Below are positions 1-6,577 of a stretch of DNA of 10,506 nucleotides, one piece after another (within the stretch, counting starts at the first letter, position 1; every line of letters begins with the position of its first letter). A model generated the notes under the pieces. The model ran no database searches, was not told the origin of the DNA, and saw only the letters and a program-made list of their open reading frames with translations. Source of the stretch: JBGPBY01 sp041481485 (lineage in GTDB: Bacteria > Acidobacteriota > Terriglobia > 20CM-2-55-15); assembly GCA_041481485.1 (NCBI GenBank), contig JBGPBY010000247.1, positions 1 through 10,506 of the forward strand, in the 5' to 3' direction. Made by a program: the position numbers and the translations under genes.

Positions 1-45
1 CCGATTTGAGGGCCTCCGTTTTGTTTCGGATTAAATCCCGCCCCA

Positions 46-136
46 CTGTCGGCGCGGAATATGACCGCGCACGATTTACCGTAACGAGGGACATTCTGTC
101 CTGAAGATGGTGCGCGTTAATAGACCGCGCCTACAG
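46..136. repeat. Imperfect palindromic intergenic repeat (REP-like)
   Basis: The arms 46-71 and 111-136 are reverse complements at 21 of 26 positions by hand alignment, separated by 39 bases. The loop holds a smaller stem-loop around 87-102. The core of the right arm, 120-136, is an exact 17-base inverted match to 6229-6245, so this is a dispersed element and not a one-off hairpin. The left arm, with its flank at 42-64, also matches 6225-6247 with three differences. A short frame ending at the TGA at 102-104 runs through the left arm, but I see no protein family in it. Likely an intergenic palindromic repeat. A role in transcription or mRNA stability is possible but not shown. Confidence 0.75.
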
Positions 137-284
137 CCGGAATCACTTTCCGTTAACAGGTGCGGTAGCGGCAACAATCACAATCGCCTGCTATCTTGCA
201 TTTGCTCCAGCCGCGATCCCGGCACAGCCTGCCGAGCCTTCTTCTGTTGCGGCTCCGGCGGATCTCGATCGCCGGATCGACGAA

Positions 285-974
285 GTGATTCAGGAGCGCA
301 AGTATGCGTGGCGGATGCCGCGCGTCCAGGGGGAACAGAAGACGGAACAGGGGCTGATCGTTCGTTTTCTAATTGCGGTCGGGAACATGGTTTCCCGGAT
401 GATCGGCACGGTTGTCAACTGGATTGAAGAACTGCTGCAATGGTTGTTCTCATCCAACAACCGCCCGCGCAGTCCGTTCTTTGGATCGCTGGTATCGTCC
501 CAGGGGCTGTTATTCCTGCTTCTTGCCATTGTGCTCTCGGCCCTCGCTGTATTTTTGATTCGAGTTCGAAACAAGCGAAAAAGGGGGATTGCGCTGCCTC
601 CCGTGGCCCTTCAACCCATACCGGATGTTGCGGACGAAGGCACCGCCGCGGACCAGTTACCGGAGCAGGGCTGGTCGAAGCTGGGCCGGGAACTGATCGA
701 GCGCGGGGAGTTTCGCCTGGCGATGCGCGCATTCTACCTGGCCAGTCTCGTTCGTCTGTCGCAGCAACATTTGATTGCCATCGCTCGTTTCAAATCCAAT
801 CGGGATTACGAAAATGAATTGAGCCGCCGTGCCCATTCGTTTCCGAATCTGAAGCAGCGATTCAGTGAGAATCTAAGAATCTTTGAGCGAGTCTGGTACG
901 GCGACCATGCGGCCGATCGTGAGCTTGCGGATCAATTTGCGGCCAACACTGAAAACATCCAGGTGGACGCATGA
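285..974 (+). CDS. DUF4129 domain membrane protein (5' end uncertain)
   Basis: First gene of the MoxR operon. From the GTG at 285 it encodes 229 aa: an amphipathic N-terminal stretch, one clear membrane segment at about residues 73-93 followed by a basic RNKRKR stop-transfer, then a cytosolic DUF4129 domain at about 128-190 (pattern GWSKLGRELIERGEF, then AMRAFYLASLVRLSQ). Members of this family sit beside MoxR/DUF58 genes; their biochemical role is unknown. The start is doubtful. The same frame is open back to 105 and reads a hydrophobic, signal-peptide-like stretch (AATITIACYLAFAPAAIPA, about 171-227), then a helix that the GTG at 285 cuts in half. No ATG, GTG, TTG or CTG lies in frame between 105 and 285. 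Either the true start is non-standard, or the start (perhaps the ATG at 107 in another frame) has been separated by a one-base indel next to the palindrome at 46-136. The 3' end overlaps the next gene by ATGA. Confidence 0.8.
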   Translation: MIQERKYAWRMPRVQGEQKTEQGLIVRFLIAVGNMVSRMIGTVVNWIEELLQWLFSSNNRPRSPFFGSLVSSQGLLFLLLAIVLSALAVFLIRVRNKRKRGIALPPVALQPIPDVADEGTAADQLPEQGWSKLGRELIERGEFRLAMRAFYLASLVRLSQQHLIAIARFKSNRDYENELSRRAHSFPNLKQRFSENLRIFERVWYGDHAADRELADQFAANTENIQVDA

Positions 975-2161
975 AGCGTTATCAAGGCGCCATTCTGCTT
1001 GTGGTCTCGGCCACTCTGCTGGTTTTCGGAATTGTCGAGTTATTCGAACAGCGATTCGAATCCAGCGATGTCTATCCGCAATACTCGACACTGCGTTCGG
1101 ATCCTCTCGGCGCCATGGCGATCTACGAAAGCCTGGAGCGCCTGCCCGGCATTTCCGTGCGCCAGGATTTTTCCGTAGGGAATGTATTGCCGCCAGGAGA
1201 AGGTACAACGTTTGTACTTCTTGCGCTGCCTGAGTACGGCTGGAAATCACTTCCTGAAGATCTGTTTGCTGAAATTGACCGGTTCGTCAACGAAGGCGGA
1301 CGGTTTGCAATCGCCCTCTATCCGGAGTTCGTTGAGTTCAAACCATTGATTCCGGACAATCCGCAATCGCGGCCAGAAGATCCACCCAAACCGACACCGC
1401 ACCGCAACCGGTGGGGATTGAATTTCAAAGTGGTTGAAGTGGCCGTTGAAGATTCGTCCACTTTCAAGGCTGCCGTGGTTCGCAATGTCAGCCAGCTGGC
1501 GTTAAAGCCGTCCATCGATTGGCACAGCGGTCTGGTCGCTACAAATCTGAATCCCGAATGGGTGCCGATCTATATGCGCGGCGCCGATCCGGTCGTGATT
1601 GAGCGCCGGTTTGGCCGAGGTTCCGTCGTCGTTGCCACGGATTCCTATTTCTTGAGCAACGAAGCGATGACCAGGGATCGTCATACCGATTTGGCCGCAT
1701 GGTTCATCGGTTCGAACCGCAACGTTGTTTTTGACGAAGCGCACCTGGGCACGACCCAAAATCCTGGAATCGCGACACTGATGCGCGCCTATCACCTGCA
1801 ATGGTTCTTACTCAGCCTGGCTCTTCTGGCCGGACTGTTTATCTGGAAAAGTTCATTCAGCCTGATTCCCGTGCGCGAAGGAGCCGCCGGGCCACAGTTT
1901 GTGATGGGAAGGGATGCCGCGTCGGGATTTGTAAATCTCCTCCGGCGCAATATTCCGCGAGCTGAGGTGCTTACTGTCGCATTCAAGACCTGGCGGGAGT
2001 CTTTGCCGCAATTCGGCGGCAGGTCGGCATCTCGTCTTAAGAAGGCCGAAGACGTGTTTGGTGCGGAATCCGCGCTGCCCGCCAGGGATCGGGATCCTGT
2101 TCGGGCATACCGAAAGATTTCTGAAGTTCTTCAAACTCACACTGCGAAAGAGACCAAATGA
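971..2161 (+). CDS. DUF4350 domain-containing membrane protein
   Basis: A 396-aa protein with an N-terminal membrane segment (about residues 6-25), an extracytoplasmic or soluble DUF4350 domain (about 38-240) and a second membrane segment (about 277-295, WFLLSLALLAGLFIW). A basic cytosolic tail follows. The DUF4350 family has a GATase-like fold and is repeatedly found with MoxR, DUF58 and DUF4129 genes; it has no established catalytic activity. Typical features are the STLRSDPLGAMAIYESLERL segment near the start and the GRFGRGSVVVATDSYFLSN-like segment near residues 213-232. The start at ATG 971 overlaps the preceding stop by 4 bp and has AGGTGG at 961-966. The stop overlaps the moxR-type start by ATGA, so translational coupling is likely. 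Confidence 0.85.
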   Translation: MKRYQGAILLVVSATLLVFGIVELFEQRFESSDVYPQYSTLRSDPLGAMAIYESLERLPGISVRQDFSVGNVLPPGEGTTFVLLALPEYGWKSLPEDLFAEIDRFVNEGGRFAIALYPEFVEFKPLIPDNPQSRPEDPPKPTPHRNRWGLNFKVVEVAVEDSSTFKAAVVRNVSQLALKPSIDWHSGLVATNLNPEWVPIYMRGADPVVIERRFGRGSVVVATDSYFLSNEAMTRDRHTDLAAWFIGSNRNVVFDEAHLGTTQNPGIATLMRAYHLQWFLLSLALLAGLFIWKSSFSLIPVREGAAGPQFVMGRDAASGFVNLLRRNIPRAEVLTVAFKTWRESLPQFGGRSASRLKKAEDVFGAESALPARDRDPVRAYRKISEVLQTHTAKETK

Positions 2162-3117
2162 ATATTGAACGCCTCAAGGGAGTACTTGCGGAAGCCCGCC
2201 ATGAAACGGCGAAAGTGATCATCGGACAAAACGACGTCATTGAAAAGGCATTGATTGCAATTTTCACCGGGAATCATGCGCTGATCGAGGGCGTTCCCGG
2301 GGTTGCCAAAACCCTTCTCGTACGCACGCTCGCACGAGTGCTCGGCAGCGATTTTGCGCGCATTCAATTCACCCCCGACCTGATGCCCGCCGACATTACG
2401 GGCACGAATGTGTTCAATTTTCAAAATAATGAATTCTCATTGATCAAAGGGCCAGTGTTCACTTCGTTTCTCCTGGCAGACGAAATTAATCGTGCTCCGG
2501 CCAAGACGCAATCGGCGTTGTTACAGGCAATGCAGGAGCGGGCGGTGACCATCGATCGGGATACGCACCCCTTGTCACCGAATTTCACGGTATTCGCCAC
2601 TCAGAATCCCATCGAATATGAAGGGACGTACCCGCTTCCGGAAGCGCAAAAGGATCGTTTCATGCTCAAAATCACCATGCGCGCACCCGACCGTTCCGAG
2701 GAAGTGATTCTGGCGCAGCGCACGATGACGCCGGAAGCTCCGGAGACCCTGCTGGCTCAAGGAGCGGTCCGGCCCGTGATCAAACCAGAAGACCTTTCCA
2801 TTTTGCGCGACGGCGCCGCGAACATTGTGATTCGGGAAGAGCTGATCGCCTATCTGGTGGATATTGTCCGCGCCACACGGGAACACGAAAGCGTGCTCTC
2901 CGGGGCCGGACCGCGCGCCACGCAATCGCTCATCATGGCGTCTCGCGCATATGCGGCAATCTGCGGCCGCGATTTCGTAACGCCCGATGACATCAAGGCA
3001 ATGGCGCTGCCGGTTCTGGAGCATCGCCTGATTCTGCGCCCGGAGTTCGAAATCGAAGGTGTTACGGAAGCGGAAGTCGTCGGACAGATTCTGCAGAAGA
3101 TCGCAGTTCCGAGGTAA
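2158..3117 (+). CDS. MoxR family AAA+ ATPase
   Basis: A 319-aa cytosolic ATPase of normal MoxR length. Visible motifs are Walker A GVPGVAKT (residues 45-52, K51), Walker B FLLADEINR (103-111, D107/E108), sensor 1 region FATQNP (145-150), and the MoxR signature GTYPLPEAQKDRF (155-167). The C-terminal AAA lid follows, with GAGPRATQSLIMASRAYAA as the sensor 2 region. MoxR ATPases are thought to act as chaperones that remodel or insert cofactors into partner proteins, usually together with a von Willebrand A or DUF58 protein encoded next door, which is the case here. The ATG at 2158 overlaps the upstream stop by 4 bp. All key catalytic residues appear intact. The client of this ATPase cannot be read from the sequence. 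Confidence 0.95.
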   Translation: MNIERLKGVLAEARHETAKVIIGQNDVIEKALIAIFTGNHALIEGVPGVAKTLLVRTLARVLGSDFARIQFTPDLMPADITGTNVFNFQNNEFSLIKGPVFTSFLLADEINRAPAKTQSALLQAMQERAVTIDRDTHPLSPNFTVFATQNPIEYEGTYPLPEAQKDRFMLKITMRAPDRSEEVILAQRTMTPEAPETLLAQGAVRPVIKPEDLSILRDGAANIVIREELIAYLVDIVRATREHESVLSGAGPRATQSLIMASRAYAAICGRDFVTPDDIKAMALPVLEHRLILRPEFEIEGVTEAEVVGQILQKIAVPR

Positions 3118-3121
3118 GAGG
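3116..3121 (+). promoter_or_regulatory. Shine-Dalgarno deciding the DUF58 start
   Basis: AAGAGG lies 6 bases before ATG 3128. It overlaps the stop codon of the ATPase gene (TAA 3115-3117). This is the only junction in the operon without an ATGA overlap, and the presence of this site favours 3128 over the upstream ATG at 3059. Confidence 0.6.
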
Positions 3122-3127
3122 CTTTCC

Positions 3128-4471
3128 ATGATTGTTCCACGCAACAGGCTTTTGATCTGGGTGGGAGCGGTTGCCCCGCCTGTGGCCTTGCTGGCCGCAG
3201 CGGCGCCGCGCCTGGCGCCGGTTTGCCTGGCGGTGATTGTGGTATTGGGTATTGTCTCCGTCGCGGATGCTCTGCGGGCTTCCGGCTCAGTGGCCGTGAT
3301 TGGAGTTCAGTTTCCACCAATCGTTCGTATGTCCAAAGACCGGGAAGGAAAAGTGGACATTCGGATTCAAAATCAATCTCAGAAGAGCCGCGGTCTGCGC
3401 ATTGGATTGGGATTGCCTGACGAGATACCGGCCACGGATCCGGAACAAGACGTTGTCCTCCCTTCCGACGCGGAATGGTCCCGTCTCAGCTGGAGCTGTA
3501 CTCCCAAAATGAGAGGGCGGTTTCGGGCGGGTCCGGTTTATGTGGAAGGGATATCGCCTTTCGGAATGTGGTCCATTCGCAAACCGATTCCCTCGGAGTC
3601 GGAAATCCGTGTCTATCCGGATTTGATGACCGAACGCAAAAGCCTCGCTTCGCTGTTTTTGAGACGCGGGATTCAGGGTTTTCATCTCCAGCGTCAGGTG
3701 GGAAAGGGCCGCGACTTCGAAAAGCTTCGCGAGTACGTCACCGGAGACAGTTTCGAGGACATCCACTGGAAGGCAACGGCACGCCGGGCGAGACCCATCA
3801 CGAAAGTTTTCCAGATTGAACGGACGCAGGAAATTTATGTCGTGGTTGATGCGTCGCGGCTTTCGGCGCGGCGTCAGCCATCTTTGCTTGCAGAAGCGGG
3901 TGGCCCGCCAATTCTGGAACGCATGGTCACTGCCGCACTAGTGCTGGGGTTGGCGGCGCAGCAGCAGGGCGACCTTTTCGGTTTGATTACTTTTACCGAC
4001 AGGGTGGAAACCTTCGTTCGCGCAAAAAATGGGAAAGCCCATTACAACACCTGCCGCGATGCGTTATATACGCTTCAGCCGCAGATCGTGACTCCGGATT
4101 TCGGCGAATTGTATACCTTCATCCGGATGCGCTTGCGGCGGCGCGCCCTGATTATCTTTTTGACGTCGTTGGACGACCCGGCCCTTGCGGAGAATTTCGT
4201 CCGCAGCGTGGATCTGATCCGGCGTCAGCATTTGCTGTTGGTCAATATGATTCGACAGCCTGGAATCGAACCCTTGTTTTCTAATCCGGGAGTGGAATCG
4301 GTGGATGACTTATACCGGGGATTGGGCGGTCACCTGCGCTGGCAAAGACTGCGGCAACTGGAAAAGACACTGCAGCGCAGGGGTATAAAATTTTCGCTTA
4401 TCGACAACGAACGTTTGAGCGCGGAACTGGTCAGCCAGTATCTGAATATCAAACAGAAGCAATTGCTATGA
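3128..4471 (+). CDS. DUF58 domain protein (vWA-like, membrane-anchored)
   Basis: A 447-aa protein. Two hydrophobic segments at the N-terminus (about residues 8-27 and 30-47) anchor it, followed by a beta-rich region. The DUF58 core is at about 190-225 (GKGRDFEKLREYVTGDSFED, then IHWKATARRARP), and a von Willebrand A-like fold comes after it. The expected metal-site loop reads DASRLS near residue 239: the Asp and first Ser of a DxSxS pattern are kept, but the second Ser position is Leu. I chose ATG 3128 because AAGAGG (3116-3121) sits 6 bases upstream and the anchor begins right after it. The longer frame from 3059 would overlap the moxR-type gene by nearly 60 bases. DUF58 proteins are the usual partners of MoxR ATPases. 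The gene lies 10 bases after the ATPase and overlaps the next gene by ATGA. Confidence 0.92.
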   Translation: MIVPRNRLLIWVGAVAPPVALLAAAAPRLAPVCLAVIVVLGIVSVADALRASGSVAVIGVQFPPIVRMSKDREGKVDIRIQNQSQKSRGLRIGLGLPDEIPATDPEQDVVLPSDAEWSRLSWSCTPKMRGRFRAGPVYVEGISPFGMWSIRKPIPSESEIRVYPDLMTERKSLASLFLRRGIQGFHLQRQVGKGRDFEKLREYVTGDSFEDIHWKATARRARPITKVFQIERTQEIYVVVDASRLSARRQPSLLAEAGGPPILERMVTAALVLGLAAQQQGDLFGLITFTDRVETFVRAKNGKAHYNTCRDALYTLQPQIVTPDFGELYTFIRMRLRRRALIIFLTSLDDPALAENFVRSVDLIRRQHLLLVNMIRQPGIEPLFSNPGVESVDDLYRGLGGHLRWQRLRQLEKTLQRRGIKFSLIDNERLSAELVSQYLNIKQKQLL

Positions 4472-5463
4472 TCATCGATCTTCAGCGCTTCATCGAAAAA
4501 TCACGGCCGGCCTGGATGGAACTGGAATCGATGCTGGCGCGGGTTGAATCGGATAACCGCCCAATGTCCGTTAAGGAAATGGAGCGGTTTCATGAACTCT
4601 ATGAACTTGCCGCCGCGGATCTGGCCAGGCTGACGACGTTTGCATCGGAGCCCGAGACGCGAAGCTACCTCGAGAGTTTGATTGCACGAGCGTATGGAGA
4701 AATCCACGAAACGCGAGACAAACAGCGCCGGATCTTTCCGCTGAAGTGGCTGTTTCAAACTCTTCCTCAGGCGTTTCGTCGCCACATCGGCGCGTTTTAT
4801 CTGTCCCTGGCAATCACGCTCGCGGGATGCGCCTTTGGCGGCATGGCGACGTACTTCGATCCCGAATCCAGACATGTCACGATGCCTTTCGGGCTCGATT
4901 CGCTTCGGCCGACTGACCGGGTGAAAGAGGAAGAAAGCCGCACGGTGGACCGTCTCGCCGGAAATAAATCGACGTTTTCGGCGGCCCTGATGACCAATAA
5001 CATCCGGGTTTCGATCACGACGCTCGCGTTCGGCGCCACCTGGGGAATCGGAACCATTCTTCTGCTGTTTTACAACGGAATCATTCTGGGTGCAGTAGCG
5101 GTGGACTATGTTTCAGACGGTCAGACGCGATTTCTCCTCGGCTGGCTGATGCCGCATGGCGTCATCGAGATTCCTGCCATTCTCGTCGCCGGCCAGGCCG
5201 GACTGGTGCTGGCGCTGGCCTTCATCGGATGGGGCGATCGCGCCGCGCTGGGCAAACGTTTACGTCATGTATCGAGGGACGTGGTGACGCTCAGCATCGG
5301 TTTCGCTCTGATGCTGATCTGGGCCGGATTTGTCGAATCGTTTCTATCGCAATATCACGAACCCATCATTCCTTATAGCGCCAAGATCGCCTTCGGCACC
5401 GTGGAACTCGTGCTCCTCGTTTTGTTTTTTGCGAGGTCCGGCGCAAACGCCAAGCAGTCATGA
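4468..5463 (+). CDS. SpoIIM/DUF95-family multi-pass membrane protein
   Basis: A 331-aa protein. The first ~100 residues are charged and helical (MIIDLQRFIEKSRPAWMELE), as in the N-terminal part of long SpoIIM-like proteins. About five membrane segments follow, near residues 110-130, 180-212, 222-252, 268-290 and 300-325. The family hallmark HGxxEIPAI is present as PHGVIEIPAIL with H230, G231 and E234. Bacillus SpoIIM works in forespore engulfment, but this wider family occurs in non-sporulating bacteria beside MoxR/DUF58/RDD genes. No sporulation role is implied here; a part in a membrane or envelope complex is the better inference. The gene overlaps the DUF58 stop by ATGA, has no good Shine-Dalgarno of its own, and is probably translated by coupling. 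Confidence 0.9.
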   Translation: MIIDLQRFIEKSRPAWMELESMLARVESDNRPMSVKEMERFHELYELAAADLARLTTFASEPETRSYLESLIARAYGEIHETRDKQRRIFPLKWLFQTLPQAFRRHIGAFYLSLAITLAGCAFGGMATYFDPESRHVTMPFGLDSLRPTDRVKEEESRTVDRLAGNKSTFSAALMTNNIRVSITTLAFGATWGIGTILLLFYNGIILGAVAVDYVSDGQTRFLLGWLMPHGVIEIPAILVAGQAGLVLALAFIGWGDRAALGKRLRHVSRDVVTLSIGFALMLIWAGFVESFLSQYHEPIIPYSAKIAFGTVELVLLVLFFARSGANAKQS

Positions 5464-6218
5464 AGACGAGCGCACTCCGGATTCGAACTCCCGAGGGAAT
5501 TGTCTTTGCGCAATCGTTGGCCGGCCCGGTGATGCGCTTTTTTGCATGGGTGATCGACCTGTTGCTGATCGTTGCGTTCATGTACGGACTCAACAGGCTG
5601 ATGAGTTGGGTCCGGCTGATCAGTCCTGATATTGCCGCTTCCTTGACCACCGCTGGATTTTTCGTAGTCAACGTAGGCTATGGAATGTTTCTGGAATGGA
5701 TCTGGCGCGGCCAGACCATCGGGAAGAAGGTGATGCGTCTTCGCGTGGTCGACGCAGACGGGCTCCGGCTGCAATTCGATCAGATCGTGACGCGCAATCT
5801 TCTGCGTTTCCTGGATATGCTTCCGCTCTTTTATGTCATCGGCGGCCTCTCCTGTTGGCTCAGCCAGAAGTGTCAGCGCCTCGGAGACATCGCGGCCAAT
5901 ACCATTGTGATTCGGATTCCAGAAATCTCGGAACCGGACCTGGAACAGTTGCTGGAGGGGAAATTCAATTCTCTGCGGAAATACCCGCATCTCGCCGCCC
6001 GCCTTCGGCAACGTGTCTCTCCGGTCGAAGCCTCCACCGCTCTGCAGGCCGTGATACGCCGCGATCGTTTCGATCCCATCGCCCGTATCGAATTGTTCCG
6101 TCAGCTTGCCGCGCACTTTCAGGAGAAGGTGGATTTCCCGCCCGAGGCGACCGAAGGCCTCACCGACGAACAGTGCATTCGAAACGTGATTGACGTGATT
6201 TACAGCGCCAGGGTGTAA
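5460..6218 (+). CDS. RDD family membrane protein with C-terminal extension
   Basis: A 252-aa protein and the last gene of the operon, overlapping the SpoIIM-like stop by ATGA. The RDD domain spans about residues 20-155. Conserved points are R26 and D33 in the first membrane helix, the loop motif RGQTIGKKVMRLRVV (83-97), and RLGD (140-143) after the third hydrophobic segment (about 118-134). Membrane segments are near 27-46, 60-80 and 118-134. The final ~95 residues are soluble, arginine-rich and helical, and are not part of the standard RDD domain. They contain FNSLRKYPHLAARLRQRV and end in a short conserved-looking acidic stretch. RDD proteins are poorly characterised; some are proposed transporters or ion exchangers. 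Here the context points to the MoxR-linked membrane assembly. No terminator with a U-tract is evident downstream. Confidence 0.9.
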   Translation: MKTSALRIRTPEGIVFAQSLAGPVMRFFAWVIDLLLIVAFMYGLNRLMSWVRLISPDIAASLTTAGFFVVNVGYGMFLEWIWRGQTIGKKVMRLRVVDADGLRLQFDQIVTRNLLRFLDMLPLFYVIGGLSCWLSQKCQRLGDIAANTIVIRIPEISEPDLEQLLEGKFNSLRKYPHLAARLRQRVSPVEASTALQAVIRRDRFDPIARIELFRQLAAHFQEKVDFPPEATEGLTDEQCIRNVIDVIYSARV

Positions 6219-6224
6219 CGGCAG

Positions 6225-6247
6225 CCCACTGTAGGCGCGGTCTATGA
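6225..6247. repeat. Single arm of the dispersed repeat found at 42-136
   Basis: This stretch starts 7 bases after the last operon gene. Bases 6229-6245 are the exact reverse complement of 120-136, and the whole stretch matches 42-64 in direct orientation with three differences. Unlike the copy at 46-136 there is no opposing arm nearby, so it is a half-element or a degenerate copy. The two copies bracket the MoxR operon, probably because both sit in the intergenic spaces at its ends. Confidence 0.7.
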
Positions 6248-6268
6248 AGGTGTGAAGGAATATGAAAT

Positions 6269-6281
6269 GCCGCGAAGCGGC
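6269..6281. repeat. Short stem-loop GCCGC/GCGGC
   Basis: The 13-base palindrome GCCGCGAAGCGGC has a 5-bp stem. It is the first of a string of GC-rich hairpins in the gene-free block 6219-6577 and resembles those at 6362-6374 and 6472-6485. It is not followed by a T-run, so it is not a clear intrinsic terminator. Confidence 0.55.
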
Positions 6282-6290
6282 TACCGAATA

Positions 6291-6487
6291 GAGCCACGGA
6301 GTGGCGGCATTCCCTTAGCCACCGGCGTAAGCCGGTGGGAGCGATCCGCAAATCCATTCCAGCCGCAGAGCGGCGACAGATACAGAAACCCTTGATCTGT
6401 CGCGCCTACGGCGCTTTGTTGCTCTCCTTGTATCGAAACCACCGGCTCACGCCGGTGGCTAATAAGCTGCCGCCGCTAACGCGGCTC
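6291..6487. repeat. BIME-like inverted pair of two-hairpin repeat units
   Basis: The left unit (6291-6338) and right unit (6439-6487) are imperfect reverse complements over about 48 bases with a one-base gap. The best-matched part is 24 bases at 6315-6338 against 6439-6462, with one mismatch. Each unit holds two adjacent stem-loops: a short one (6293-6305; 6472-6485) and a strong 8-bp CCACCGGC/GCCGGTGG stem (6319-6338; 6439-6458). The spacer contains further stems at 6362-6374 (GCCGC/GCGGC), 6375-6401 (GACAGAT/ATCTGTC) and 6402-6414 (GCGCC/GGCGC). This layout is that of REP elements in head-to-head pairs. Such elements are mobilised by RAYT/TnpA-REP transposases encoded elsewhere in a genome; none is in this window. 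The block is non-coding even though one frame stays open through it from 6335. Confidence 0.75.
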
Positions 6488-6577
6488 CAAAATAAAAGTC
6501 GGTTCATTCACACCTTGACAATGTCAGATACGGACTTGCGCGAATGTGCTGCGATATACTCCCGGCCGGAGCTCGAA

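Noticed and set aside
107..427. Open frame starting at ATG 107
   Set aside because: It starts in the palindrome, is cysteine- and arginine-rich without any family resemblance, and from 285 onward is a shifted reading of the DUF4129 gene. Only its first ~18 codons might matter, as a displaced start.
3059..3127. Upstream start for the DUF58 gene at ATG 3059
   Set aside because: It would overlap the ATPase gene by almost 60 bases and put a charged, non-conserved leader before the membrane anchor. ATG 3128 has a good Shine-Dalgarno.
4468..5463. SpoIIM-like gene as a sign of sporulation
   Set aside because: The family is widespread in non-sporulating bacteria next to MoxR/DUF58 genes, and no other sporulation gene is present.
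5373..6116. Minus-strand open frame of 247 codons opposite the RDD gene
   Set aside because: It is antisense to the RDD gene and the end of the SpoIIM-like gene, both clearly real, and its translation resembles no family.
6269..6487. CRISPR array or intrinsic terminator in the hairpin block
   Set aside because: The repeats are inverted and unevenly spaced, without direct repeats of constant length and unique spacers. No stem is followed by a T-run.
6515..6560. TTGACA (6515-6520) and TATACT (6555-6560) as a promoter for the secreted protein gene
   Set aside because: Each hexamer is a good match alone, but they are 34 bases apart, twice the normal spacing, and neither has a good partner at 16-18 bases.
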